DNA from: Mnemiopsis leidyi
Lineage: Eukaryota > Ctenophora > Tentaculata > Lobata > Bolinopsidae
Assembly: GCA_000226015.1 (NCBI GenBank)
Contig: JH153173.1
Coordinates: forward strand, 52,115-116,114
Length of the DNA: 64,000 bases
Reading direction: 5' to 3'
Shown here: positions 32,756 to 45,874 of the stretch, piece after piece
Layout of the letters: each line of letters opens with the position of its first letter
Numbering within the stretch: the stretch's first letter is position 1
Made by a program: the position numbers and the translations under genes
Notes under the pieces: model-generated
The model's database searches: none
What the model was told of the DNA's origin: nothing
Seen by the model: the letters and a program-made list of their open reading frames with translations, nothing else

Positions 32756-35700
32756 CTACAAGACTGTATTAATCAACGATTGTGGGATTGGAAAATATTT
32801 ATCTTATTTTTCATCCCAAGTTCAGTTCGATATTGATCTGATTTCCGTTTAGATAAGACAACGATTTTAATCATTCGATGTCCATTAACCATAGCTTATC
32901 AGCTTCAGTCTTTGTAGTAGCTTTAGCTGTATTCATGTAAAGACATTGCGTTCACCTTCAAGTGACCAAGGAACGGTATTATCTACTGTTAGATATAAAT
33001 GTTAGCTGTATGTAGCGTTACTAATTTAATAGTGCTGTAGAGTCAGAGCAATTGATTTGTATTAAATGTTTTCCGCTGACCCTTTCAAGCTTACAGTTAC
33101 CTTGTTTGTACGATTGAGAAATGTTTTTGTTACAAAAACAGCCCATATATACAGGGATATATCCCTATTTTGCATGTTAAATTCTAGCCTTAATAAACTT
33201 TTCTTACTACATATTAATTTGTTGTTGTGTTATTTAAGTGCTACTAGTTTCTTTAGCTTCTCTAAAATTAATATACTTGTTTTACTTTGTGCGGCAGAAA
33301 GACCAGGTTTTCACAATAATAATAACTCTTTTAGAATTGAGAAATTAAATTTTCTACTTAGTCGAATAGAACTAAAGAGTGCCGGTTTAAATTGTTTAGT
33401 ATGTTGCTTCATATCGTCATGGCAACAAAATACCCCTACCATGGAAACGCCATAAAACAGTTCCAGTACAGCAACTAGACCCAATCTAATGCCCCACAGT
33501 GCTACCCTTTACATGCCATTCTGTTACGCAGGTAGCGCTCGGTAAACGTTAACTAACTGATGTATTCGTACCTGAGCACCCTGTATATTGTCACTTTTAA
33601 AACTCTCAAGCTCCTTCACGACAACTACAAGATATAAGTTCTGCTTCACTTTTCTCTGAATCTCTACATGGCTTCATGGGTACAAAACGTGAAGTTACTC
33701 TTGGAAATCAGCAAGCTGCTATAATTACCGTTAATAGCAGAAGATTCAGACTTGTAGATATCTGTGTGCGTGTACTGAGTGTAGAACAATAATTTGTTTA
33801 AGGGATAATCGGTCTGAATGTGTTAATTATTTCTTATCAAGGGCACCAGCTACCCCACTTTTATCTATCTTTGTAATCAAAGTTGTCTCAAAGCCGAAAT
33901 ATCGCCTTCAAGTAGATGCATATCATCGGTGTACCTGGCAGTGAAACTGTAAAATTAATGGCAACCCAAGAAGGGGAGCACTGAGTAACATTATACCAGT
34001 GTAACTATCAGTGTAATGTTGGAATGTTACTGTTATACAAAATTCAGATATCGTAGTGTGGTGTGTACAAGCCTCATGTTTATCCTGATGTGTCCGCTCC
34101 TAACTTGTATGGTTCTCAAATGTTGAATGACTGTTTATTAGTTGACTGCTCAGTAACTTTTAAGTTTTTAAAGTGATTCAGCACGGCTATAAAGTATCGG
34201 TTTCTAACTAGTGCTATTTACTAGTGCTATCGGTCTCTTAAACTAGTGCGATCTAAGCAGTGAAAACTGTCAACTTATGATCTTGTTCAGTTTGAGTGTA
34301 AGCCACCTGACCATCACGTGTTGAACTACAAATATCACAGTTAATAAAGCTCACAGTTTAACTGTAAACTTTGTGTCTGGTAGAGTAGCATTGTAGCTGA
34401 TCTACCCACGCGTATTTCAGCGATAAATGTTGGTCAGTAATTATGCCATGTGTAAGCCCCAGAGTGTTGACAGTCTGAATAATTCGACATCTTCAGACAA
34501 TGGACTTCGCGTCGTTTCTCCACGATAATCAAATGTAGCACAATGTATCTTGATCTGGAAAGTTGATTGGTACAAGTAGTTCCCTCCAGCCATTCTTGCT
34601 TTTACTCGTGCAAGAAGTAATGTACAACTCCAACTTTAAACTAAATCTCGACTATAGACGTGACTTCTCTCCTCCAATTAACTAAATAGTCGGTACCATC
34701 ATCAGCCATCTGACTTAGTCATTACGGCGAGAACACAAAATGATACCTTAACCTCAAGACTTATCCTGGAGTTGGGTTGACAAACGGTTTACCCGAGTCC
34801 TATAATTACATGGGATCCAGTCCTGGTGAAAAGCGGCTCAAGTTACTTCAGTGTTTTCCTGTTTAAGGGATACTGTTGGCATGGCGCCAAATATCCCTCC
34901 TCTGAACTCTACTTTACGGTTAGGTGATCTAATCACTATGTTCTTAGCAACACTAATTAAGTAATTACAGCCGCTGTACAATAACTGCTCGGTGTAATTG
35001 ATAGCTGACATTGATATCCGTAGCCGGCTGTGCACAAACCAGATGCCAGAACCCTGGATTACTATTCCATTTGATTATAAAAAAGCAGGTTACAGAAAAA
35101 TGGAATTGTGTACCGTTTTATCTATTTCAAGACAACCACGATTTCTCATTGCTGCTACCGAGTAAATCTTAAAAAGACTACTATAGAAGGCGACTACCAT
35201 AGTACTATATCTAGTACAGAGTGCCAACCAGCTCGTCCAATATTATTTTTACAAGTCCGAAAGTCTGCCATGATTATAAAGTAAAATAATTCCAAGAAAC
35301 TGCACCTCGCGTAAATGTAAAGTACCATGCTCTGAAAACTTGTAATTAACTAATGTCGCATTGCAGCTGGTGCAGTCTGAAAGCAATTTTGTAATGTAAC
35401 GTCCCCAGTTAGATAGGAAACATGCTGCAGGCCCAGCCTACGGAAGGAGTCTCTTACAACCAGCTTCTGCAGCCAATGAGATTTGTGTATTCATGTCACG
35501 TGAATGTGTTAATTTACCGGCTCAGTGCACCAGTACAGTACAGCCCGTTCAGCTTCTTAGCTTCTACTGGGTTCAGTTATCTGGTTAATCTACACTGCAA
35601 ATTCAAACTTCAAGTGTCAGTTATGGTTTAGGTTCTGTACCATGTGATTCCTGCACGGCAGTTTAACAAACAAAGTGCATTGTGTGGTTTACATTATAGG

Positions 35701-37080
35701 TCTTAATTACCTGAATGTTCAGGTACAATGGAGTCGAGAGCGGGATGTACATCACACGCTGAATTAGGCTAATTTTCACATTCTTTAAAGAGCGCTAACC
35801 GTGAATTTATATATTCAGAAGTATGACTAAGTGATGAATTAATATCGAATTTGTCCAACTAAAGTTTATGTATATATGTTATGTAAGATCGCTCTAAATG
35901 ACTATTAAAGTATAAACTGGGTTAAAAAACATGCCCAATAAATTTTACTACAATGTATAGCCCATAGCATTGATGTTCTGATAAATCTGTGTGTGAGCTA
36001 TGACTACTTCTATCTCTACCATGCCAGTGTCTCAGTTTTCCTCTTAAAAAGGCCAAGAAGAACATCCAAAACTCAATTAATCATCATTCGGTCTATAAAC
36101 AATAAACAATGGACCTGTCACTTATTGCTTTCACCTACAATTACAGTATAACGATTCCAGATTTAAATTCAGTATTGGCATATTGAGTGTTCTAAAATAT
36201 TGGGCATAATTTCAGTGCTGTAATATCTGCTAAAGTTGAAATTATAGAAAAATTTGCCCGACATATTTTGATCGTTGCAATTGGAGCCGATGTTCCAACG
36301 ACTTGAGCACTTTGCAGTGCAATGTCCTTGAAAAAACTAAATTACTAAATGAATGACGGTTAGGTGTAGGTTATATACAATTAGACAGCATCCTGACACA
36401 TTTACACATTATTCATGTCAACAGACGAGCATACTCTTCAATCCGGCAGACATAGTGTCCGCTATTACCATATACCACCTACCAATTATACTAAATCCAC
36501 AGTTCAACGTTGCCTGGCACCAACTGAAACTTCGTAAAAATCTGATCCTCTGCGAATCAAAGTGCCGCTGTCTCCACAGATACTGACTAAAAACCTGGGC
36601 TACATTTCGGATAAAGTCAGTTCATTACAGATTGGTGCCACGTTGTAAAATTCACACGCGGAATGTTGCCGTTAGTGGCAAGGTGTAAACTTATGGCTGA
36701 TCCTTTCAACGAGTGTGCCGTGTGATGTTTTAATATTTTCAATCTTGTCCATTATCAATAGCACGAAACACACATAAACACACATAAAGAAAATCAAGTA
36801 TCGACTGTTAAGCATTGTTATTTTATAGCAGCATTATGCGTAGGAGACCAGATATAAAGGAGCGCTTTCTGCTTTCTAAATAGTAAATGTACCATGCAAT
36901 GAACTAATCACGTTTGTTTTAAAGATTAAGCGATGATGCAAGATTTTGCTTATGAACAAGGGGCGAAACTTTGTGTTGTGCGTGGTCTTGGGAAAGGATA
37001 ATGTTGTAATGTAAGAAAGTTTAAAAAAAGTAAGTTAAAGTTTCTTTTCCCGCGCCACAAAACAGTATATTCGTACGGCA
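32756..37080. other. Stomatin 3' UTR and intergenic DNA
   Basis: The first 450 bp are probably 3' UTR (AATAAA at 33192-33197). The rest is AT-rich with no supported exon, although reading frames of 60-130 codons occur by chance. No repeat array or RNA gene was recognised. Confidence 0.5.
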
Positions 37081-37240
37081 CGCGCATTGAACAAAATTGT
37101 AGAACGCGCGGCGCAAAGAACAACTCTGTTGCCTTGGAGATAAGAAATTCTATCGGTGGACGGATCAGATTGCGCCTAGCTAGTCTCATTTACTGCTTTA
37201 CCGTTCTCTGTTGTGTTTGTTTGAAGGAACTCCTCAAATA
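36950..37240 (+). promoter_or_regulatory. Candidate DNAH1 promoter with RFX X-box-like motif
   Basis: A locally CG-rich stretch (GCGCG around 37082-37115) contains GTTGCCTTGGAGAT at 37128-37141, one mismatch from the RFX X-box consensus (RYYNYY-N(1-3)-RRNRAC) found in ciliary gene promoters. It lies about 450 bp before the first recognised DNAH1 exon. Role inferred. Confidence 0.35.
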
Positions 37241-37587
37241 TTTGCGAGTAATTTACGATTGCATACATAGAGTATAGACAACTATGCTAATACCTTCATT
37301 AAAATTGGCTTGACAAGTCATTGTGTCTGTTACCTTCAGATTGTAGACCAAATGTAAAGCCGTTATGTTTCTTGTCTCAGCTCGCAACTACTAAGCCGAA
37401 TAAAACGTAGAACGAATAAGTGCAAACTTAATAAATAAACGTTTACGGTTCATACCCAATCGTTTTTAAAACTACTTTTGTTACAAATACAACCTACCTA
37501 TTGAACCTATTGAGTAGTTTTGGAAAGGCTTCTGCTGAGGCTATTTTATTGCGTGCAATAAATTTCTCTAAATAATTGCCCCAACAG

Positions 37588-40500
37588 CACTTTAGTAGTT
37601 ATGAGGTGATGCAAAGTGTCAGCAATAACAAACAGAGGGGTTTCTACTCGGACATCTTGTCCAAAGAGGGAGCCCCGGATTTGAGTGTAAGTTCTGTTTT
37701 GTTTATTATATCCTTCTGCTGCTTTGCAACCTATACAAGTCAATAGTGAATGAGTATTTTCTGGTTGGAATTTTACAGTTTAGCTCTTTTTAAAGCCACA
37801 TACTCAATCCTTTAAAAATGTTACCACCTTTTATCGCAGAGTATCAACCAAGGACCAGAAGTCCAACACAGTACATTATGGAATGTAACAAAAGAAAAAC
37901 ATCGCCCCAAAGCTTCCTCGTTCAAAGTACCCGAAAATTTTGATGAACTGCTCGAGAAACAGGTCTATGGACCATCGACAAAAGTTGCACAAAACACGGT
38001 AAGATTTGATTCTGATAAATGAAGCAAAGTTTATTTGATCTCTATCTACGACTCACTATTTGTTAGTCTGAGAGTGAGTTGGTCAGTTTCGAACAGTTTA
38101 CCAATTCCAATTTTCCGAGTTTCATAAGCTAAGTACACTTTTCAGGATTACCCATTGTCTTCATGGGAGCCGAAGGTTCAGATGCCCTACTACACCCCTC
38201 CTGGAAATACACCTAGAAAAGTCGCGATAGAGAGGTGGGATTTCATTTCCGCCATTTGAAATTATTCATTGAAATATATTCCTTATTATTAGCCGGCTAT
38301 AATCGATGTGTCAGTTTTGAATGGGCAATGACACTGAATTTTACTCAGATTGAGGCGAAAGTTCGAAAGTTTGAGCATAGAGAGCCTGCTCCTCGAAGCT
38401 GGAGTTGAAACAGATCAGCTCATGCCTAAAGACGAAGTTTCGGCCAAGATAAATCTTCCCCCTCCAGTCAATGCTTCTGTCACGTATGTAACTTGCTTGC
38501 TTCATTATAAGACAAGTGACATACATTTGCATGGTCACGCTCATTGTGCATCAAGCTTTTCGTGTGTATTAATTAGAGCAAGAACACAACTTCTTTACTT
38601 CACACTCAGTGATCGACATGTAACAATTCACACTTTAGCAGTAAATCTAAAGATGATTTATCAAACCTTCAAGAATCACTCACACAGAAATTGTCACAAA
38701 CCATTTCTAAAGACAGGTACGCTTCCTTAATCCTCAATAACCCCACATTCAATCACTTGTTCATCGAAAAGTCGTGATCGCCCTGACACTGCTCTCCTTT
38801 AAATTAAAACATTTGATATTGCTCAACAACGACAATATATTGCTCAACAACGACAATATTCCTCATTTTTCAAACTTCTCAGTGTAAAGAGCCCAAACAG
38901 CTCCCGAGCATCCTCAGCGGCAAGCCTCAAAGAAGCGGGAATCAAGGTTGTGTGTCCGAACGGGGAACGTAAAAACAAAGGACTGTTTGACGGGAACTCT
39001 CTGTTGACAAACAGGAAGACTGCTCCAGTTAACCAGGGACCCCCGGTAGCTGGTCCTCTTCACCAGTACTTCCCTATCTACCTTCCACTGGAGGTGGGTT
39101 GTTACAGTGCGAGTAGTCCTGCACATCTAGCTTTGAAATACTACCAGTGTAGAACTAATCTAGCAGCGGTGCGGGAATAAATGCCCAATCAAGTAGATCA
39201 ATGATTAATTCTGCTTACAAGTAACATGGAGTAATATAGGTAACGGCCAACGGTTAGGCAGATTACAGTACAGATTTCATTACACAGATATTCGACAACG
39301 AAGAGTATGACTGTCACACCCCTGAAGAATGGATCAGTAGACTGTACGACGAAGACGGGACTGCTAAAGCTGTTCCAGGCAAGGCTCTTCTCAAGACGCT
39401 CGTCACAAGAGAGAACCAAAGCCAGGTTGGAAGTCAGGCTACCGGTTCAGACGCAGACGCTACTCCTTCTCCTGCTATACCCATACCATGCTGGCAGTGG
39501 GTCGATGTAAGAAACTAATTCTTAATCATTAACTCAATTTCAACAAGCTGACGAGGAATTTCTGTCTAAACATAAGTTTACCCCTCTTAGACAACACTTA
39601 AATTATTAGGTTGGAGTTCTGGCGTACTCCCCCAAGACAAAGAGATATCTCGTACAACGAGCAAACATGGGCTTGTCGTGGCGACACCCCGAACCAAACG
39701 GAGGTCTGGCCAGTGCCCTGGACACCTCACCTGCAAACACTGGTGATTGTAAGGACGGCAATAGAGTAAGTTTAAAAATGGGGACTAACTAAAGTTTGTC
39801 TTGCATTTTGCGTAGTCCGTACTTATCTGAATTCTGAATCTCGTTTGCTTAAATTGAAATATTTTTGACTTGATTTACCGCTCGATACTATCCACTAGGT
39901 AAATTTTAGCATGTATTATTGATTGATTTACCCATAACTTTCCTCCAGTATTGGGTACCCCGGGTCCGTCTGTTGTTTGCCGCTGAGAATCCTTACCGTT
40001 TTACAAGGCGTGTTGTAGAAGCTCACAAGCTACGACTTGATTCGGAGTCTGTTATCCGGTATGTACAACTGAGCCGAACCCAGAACTCAAGTTTTGTGGG
40101 ATTTTCCCCAAATACTGACTTTTCTCTTACCTACTTTTATCATTTCTCTTCTTCTGTAACCAATTTTAAATGCCAGGTATCAAATGTATGTGGACTGCAT
40201 GCACACCAAGTCTGTCCCTGATATTGATAAGCAGATGCTGGATAACATCACAAATCATGCTCTCGGAGCCTGCCAACTCGACGGCTTACAGTAAGAGAAA
40301 ATTTAGAGATGGTATGAGCTTTCATTGAAATTATATAACAGTGAAAGTAAGGACTGTTACCACCTAATATCTATGGGATATCGCCTGAGACAATTTCGTT
40401 AAGTCAAATTTTTCCCTCCGTTCAGGTTGAATTGGTTGGTACAGCGTCTCCGAAAACAAATATCTCTCGACTACCAACGAGCACACAACCGTATCACGTT

Positions 40501-43500
40501 CGACAACGTCGCTCACACGTTACCGGGATCGTTTTCCTACGTTACCATCCCAGCCGTTCCAGAGATATGTAAAAGTGCTGCCAGGATAGATATCCCCAAA
40601 TATCCTTTCCACAAGCAGTTTGACAGTTTCATCTTCAACTCCTTCCTCACCCGACCGGAGGCGATTATGTCTTTGGGGGATGTGCGAACTGAGTGCAACA
40701 AAGTGAGTCCCTCATATTGGATTATAATTGATGAAAAAAGAACATGTTCCAGTTTGAGTACAGTGTACACCTGGATTATTTTATCTTATACTTATTGTAA
40801 TTCGGACACTCCAACAGCCATATGTTACACAAGTGTAACGGCCAATTACAGGAGGCCGAATGTACAAGTATACATACATACACGCCAGTGACGGTTAAGA
40901 CTTAAGGCAGTGTGTACCATACTTTCATCGCCCGAGACTTCGGTGCAATGGGCAGCTACTCATTTAACCCTCACACCCGATTTCTCGAGCATTTGGCTGA
41001 GTGGACCGTGGGGCTGCATAGATCCAACGGAATCCTTAGCTGAGCATCAACGTCCAACGATGCTCACCTCATGGCCTGAGCTGTACCGCAGCTGGGAATC
41101 GCACTGCTAACCTTTCGATTAGCAGACAGACGATTTAACCGACTGCGCCACTGAGCTACGAGAATTCCGATTTTACTTTTTTCTTGTTAGCTTTTTTTTC
41201 TAGATGACATTTTACCACTTTCAACTATCAGGTTTCCAGCAAAGATTTGTTCCAGACACAAATCACCAAGTCAATGAGACTTGAAGAATTTGAACAAACT
41301 CAAAATCAGAGCTGCATGCAAGTGCAATCATATCTCAAGGTATAAATCTCAATTTCTTCTAGAAAAAGACAAAATAGCAAAATCAATAATTTGACGGATC
41401 TGTTTCAACAAAATTAGAGAACAAAACAATGATTAAATTTCAAACCTTAGCTTGAAACACTGACATCCCTCAGGACACTTGGTTGACAACTCTGTGTACA
41501 CGAGTTACGAGCTCCCTTAGAGATGTAGGCAAGGGCTGGTTCAACATCGAGGAAAACAAATGGGAAGTGTACGAAATTTCCAAACTTCGCAAGTTTATGG
41601 AGCTCGTCAAGTTCGCCATGCAAGATTCCTTGAGGTGATTCTAGTCTCTTATCTCCCTTTCTGGTTTTCGGTTATCTCAACCCCTTTTTATTTTACACTT
41701 ATCCTCCGACGTCATCAGTTTCAAGTATCATAAGTGTTATTTCTGTTCAGATATCTAGTTGAAAACTCGCTTGAGGAGTTTGCTCACATCATCACGGACA
41801 CCACCGTAGCAGTGATGGATCTAGAAGAGGGGATGGAGTGGCCACACAAGGGAAACCTTGCCGTGTCTCCCTACCAGCCTCTCAAGAACCCTCTCTTCGT
41901 GATAGATCTGATCCTAGATCAGGAGGGTATCAGATACTCCACTCCTCTGGAGAACTTCGAGTCTACCATTGTGAGCGTGTTTGACAGGGGAATATTCGTC
42001 ACTCAGTCCATTCCTCAGCTAGAGAAGGTGAGTACTCGTATCTAGATACATCTCACTTGTCAACTTTTCTTTATTTTGGTATTTAAATTGATTATCCGTC
42101 ATGGAAAGTCAGAAGGGTTTTCAAGACCAACTTTAGTGCTTTGTCTCTGATGTAACTTATTCTGGAACTGATCATATCTTTAAAAAACTTCATCCTTACC
42201 AACTGGATCACAGGATCGAGGTTGCACCTCAGAACAAAGCAAAAAACTTCAATTAGTGCCAATACGTTATATTTAGTCGCTGAAACTAACTGACATTCGT
42301 TTTCAATTGTGGGGTTTTCGATCTCGTTAACCCTACAACTTCTCATTACTTGGTGCATCTGTTCCCCTCGTGAAATTAGAACCGGTATAATCAAAGCTGC
42401 ATTTAAAGCAATGGCTACAGCCTCGCTAGCTATAACCCTTCGCTCTATTACTCGATTTTTCAATATCGTTTGTTGCCATGACGATAGCTATAGCAAGAAT
42501 ATAAGATACGACAAACAGATAAGCATCGTCCCGATTGATAAAACGAGTAATATTAGGTCTACTGATGATGAGATTATCCATAATTTTCCGGAGTCTTTCC
42601 GGATATTTCCTTGTAAGATACAGCTGGTGAACATACTCTTTTTGTCGAAGAAAAGTTCTGATTTACCCATTGAAAGAATCAATATGCTCTCCGAGATGGA
42701 AGCAATAGCGAGCACAATACAGATTGTAGATACGTGGACTATTTTCAAGTTTATTGACGGTCTAGCTAAAGATATTGTGCGACAAGCTACTGCGATAGCT
42801 AATAGTGATATAGTTTCTCTGTGTAGTACATTCCAAGCAATAATCCAGAACTTGCAGACCCAATTTTGATAAGAAAAAGGCTCGTTTACATTTTCCGTTC
42901 TGTATTCCACAAAGGCACCTGTTACTACAACCACAAGAACACTGAAGCAAGTAAAAACGCCGACAATGCAGATTGTTTGATGGAGAACTTTAAAAAGGGA
43001 CCCATGACGCGACCTTGGCTGGACCAGCTTAGCCAAAACCCAAAAGCTGACGGTATTTGACGCTGCACCTGAAATGCAAAGAAATCCCAGCATGGAGATG
43101 AATACTTTTTCAGAAAAAGGTGGCAGAACAGTCACCATAACTCTGCTTGTGCTAACTACTATAGAGGTAGTAGTGAGAATATATATTTGACAAAAACGAG
43201 AAAGGATATCGGATAAATTATTAAGATAATGAATGAAGAAATAAGATCGGTGGAACATGAGTTCTATAATCAGTAACTCGCATTACATTTTCATGTAATG
43301 TGTAAACTCAACACTCTTTTTACGGCGTCTCGATTGTCAGCTGAATACGGATAAGATTATCTAATTAATTTGATAATGAGGCAGATCACATCAACCACCA
43401 TTGCCGTAAGCTGTAAAGGAGATCCTCTAATTTAGCACGCGTTTTCAAGAAACAAACGAAGCGAGCCCATGAAATATTGGCGTGTGCTGAAGTATAAGTA

Positions 43501-45874
43501 GTAAGTACACGTGCGTAACTGAAATAGTAACAATATGAGTAAGCTCGACAGTCTCGAAAGATGTAAATTCGTTTTGAGAATTTCGAAGAAAAATGTATGT
43601 AAGTAAGAACACGAGAACCTATAACTTGACTGTCAACATATTTCACTACGCCTGTGGTCTGTGGCTCACTTCAAGTCTCAAATTAAACGCTCCATATTTG
43701 TGGAATGACTTTATACTGGTTATTTTGATATCAAATATACTCATTGACCAATTACTTAATTAACTCTAATGATCAATATTGAACCAAACCTATCAATTTC
43801 AGCGGGTGATGAGCAAGTTGTTCTGGGCGGGTTGTCCGATGTTGGAAAGTGTTGGAGCTCACGAACCTCACGTGGAGGTGCTCCGTGAGAAGATCCGACT
43901 AAGCATCACTCAAGCTCTCATCCCCCTCCGGGCTTATCTGAAACGTTATGAAAAGTTCAGACCTCTAGCTGAACTTAACGTGGCAGACTATTTGAAGTAA
44001 GACTTGTTTCTTGTTGGGCCAATAGGCCTTCAAGAAATATACATTATCGAGATTCCCTGAGTCCTTCGTTATTGATGTATCTTTATTCTTTATGTTAGCG
44101 GTCCTGTTCAGCGTAATATTACCGACTAGGTCATACAAAACCAAGATCTAACCCCCCATATCTAGATCATATCTTGCCCACAGAGACATCATGGAGAAGG
44201 ACATGTCAGCGTACGACGTGAAGCGGGAGATTGAGATGCACCAACAAGAGAAGGAGCGGTTGGAGGCGGACATTCCCAGCTCCATAGTTATCGGACCGTT
44301 TTGGATAAACTGTGACACTGTTAGAAATTTCCTCGTCAAGAAGAGGAGAGAGTTGGCCAAGGCTGTGTTAGAGTTGCTCGCCAAGAAGCTCAGGACTCAG
44401 ACCGAGGAGGTATTTGTAAATTTCATTTATTTTCTGTTCAGTGTTAGTTATTATAGTATGTACTTTTAAGGCTTAAGCCTTTTCACATGTAAAACAGTAA
44501 AACATTTTCATTCATTTCGAATTACACATTTAACATCGAATTTATATGATTTAACCCCCGCATCACTCGTTAGATCTGTGAAGAGTTTAAAGTGGTATCC
44601 AGGAAACTGTTTGACAGACCCAACGCGATTGAAGATGCTTCTGAGATGCGGGAGTACATAAAATCTTTGCCCGACTCGATTGCTCAAAACCAACAGAAGA
44701 TTGATAAGGTCATGTCTGATTATGAGCTTCTAGAAGACTTCTATTACAACCTGTCAACCGACGATTTTAACGCCAAGTAAGTATCTATAAAAGACGCATA
44801 TTAAATGTGAATTCAAAAATCTACCCTGATAATTTAGTGTTTGTTATTGGAGGCTGGAGCTGCCCCAAAGTGTTTGATATTTCGTGAAAAAGACTAAACC
44901 ACTTCTCGACAGGTGGACCTGTTTTGCTTGGCCGGCTAAGATCGACGACCTGATCGAACGAACGAGTGAGAACCTAACTCAAGATGAAGAAAGATTCTCC
45001 AAGATTCTAGCATCCGACCAGGCCAATTTCGAAGACAAGATGGATTCTCTGCAGATGACTGTTGCTGGTAAATTATAAGTAGTAAATGATAAGACTCAGG
45101 CAAAAATAAAAAGGACTAAAATATCATACATCAAGATTGATCGCCAGTAGTTTGGACCTGGTCCCCTAATATAGCAAATTGGCATGAAAATTGACACATA
45201 TTGTACGAAATGAATTTTAGCAACGCCGCGTAACTGTCTTAACTCTGGTTTATGTTGACTAAAATTGCAGGTTTCTCTGGACACTCCGACATCAACAAGG
45301 CTCTGGAGATAAGTCTGGATGTAAAGAGGATAAGCAACCAACTGAAAGAGTGCCAGGCTCTTGCTCAACTTTACAACCAGCGAGAACGTCTCTTTGGTAC
45401 TCCTGTTACTCAGTATGACAAGGTGAGTAAGTCGTGGCCACAAGTCTACATTAACGACCAAAAATAGGTCTTAGAATAATTGTCATTTTATTCCCTGTCA
45501 ATTATCCACATATATATCCAGATTAGTTCATAAAACGATAAAACTTTCTCTGCAGGTAAACAAACTTATCCGTGAGTTTGAACCCTACAAAAACCTGTGG
45601 ACGACAACAGCCGATTGGCAGAAGTGGCTAGAATCCTGGATGAACGAACCTCTCAACAAGATAGACCCAGAGTTTCTGGAGCAGAGTATCTCTACCAGCT
45701 ACAAGACAATGCACAAGTGCATCAAAACGTTCAAGGACAATCCTGGGTGCCTGTCTGTTGCTCAGGAGATCAGACATCAGTTAGAGGAGTTCAAACCCAA
45801 GGTACCGCTCATTCAGGGTCTAAGGAACCCTGGCATGAGGAACAGGCATTGGGAGAGTCTCTCTGAGGATATTG
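37588..45874 (+). CDS. DNAH1: DNAH1 N-terminal tail exons 1-19
   Basis: Exons: 37588-37686, 37840-37998, 38146-38234, 38349-38483, 38883-39093, 39288-39506, 39610-39765, 39949-40058, 40177-40290, 40426-40702, 41232-41339, 41474-41634, 41751-42027, 43803-43996, 44166-44409, 44574-44776, 44913-45067, 45271-45422, 45556-45874. They encode the cargo-side tail ([85 protein letters not shown]) that binds intermediate chains and the doublet microtubule. The serine/lysine-rich insert of exon 5 ([18 protein letters not shown]) is not in the vertebrate protein as I recall it. The intron 42028-43802 is by far the longest and contains the GPCR. Confidence 0.92.

Noticed and set aside
33066-33455. 129-codon frame after stomatin
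   Set aside because: It overlaps the likely 3' UTR and AATAAA at 33192, has no recognisable domain and no splice support.
42309-42869. Plus-strand 186-codon frame in the long DNAH1 intron
   Set aside because: It is the antisense shadow of the GPCR, whose membrane pattern and conserved residues are on the minus strand.
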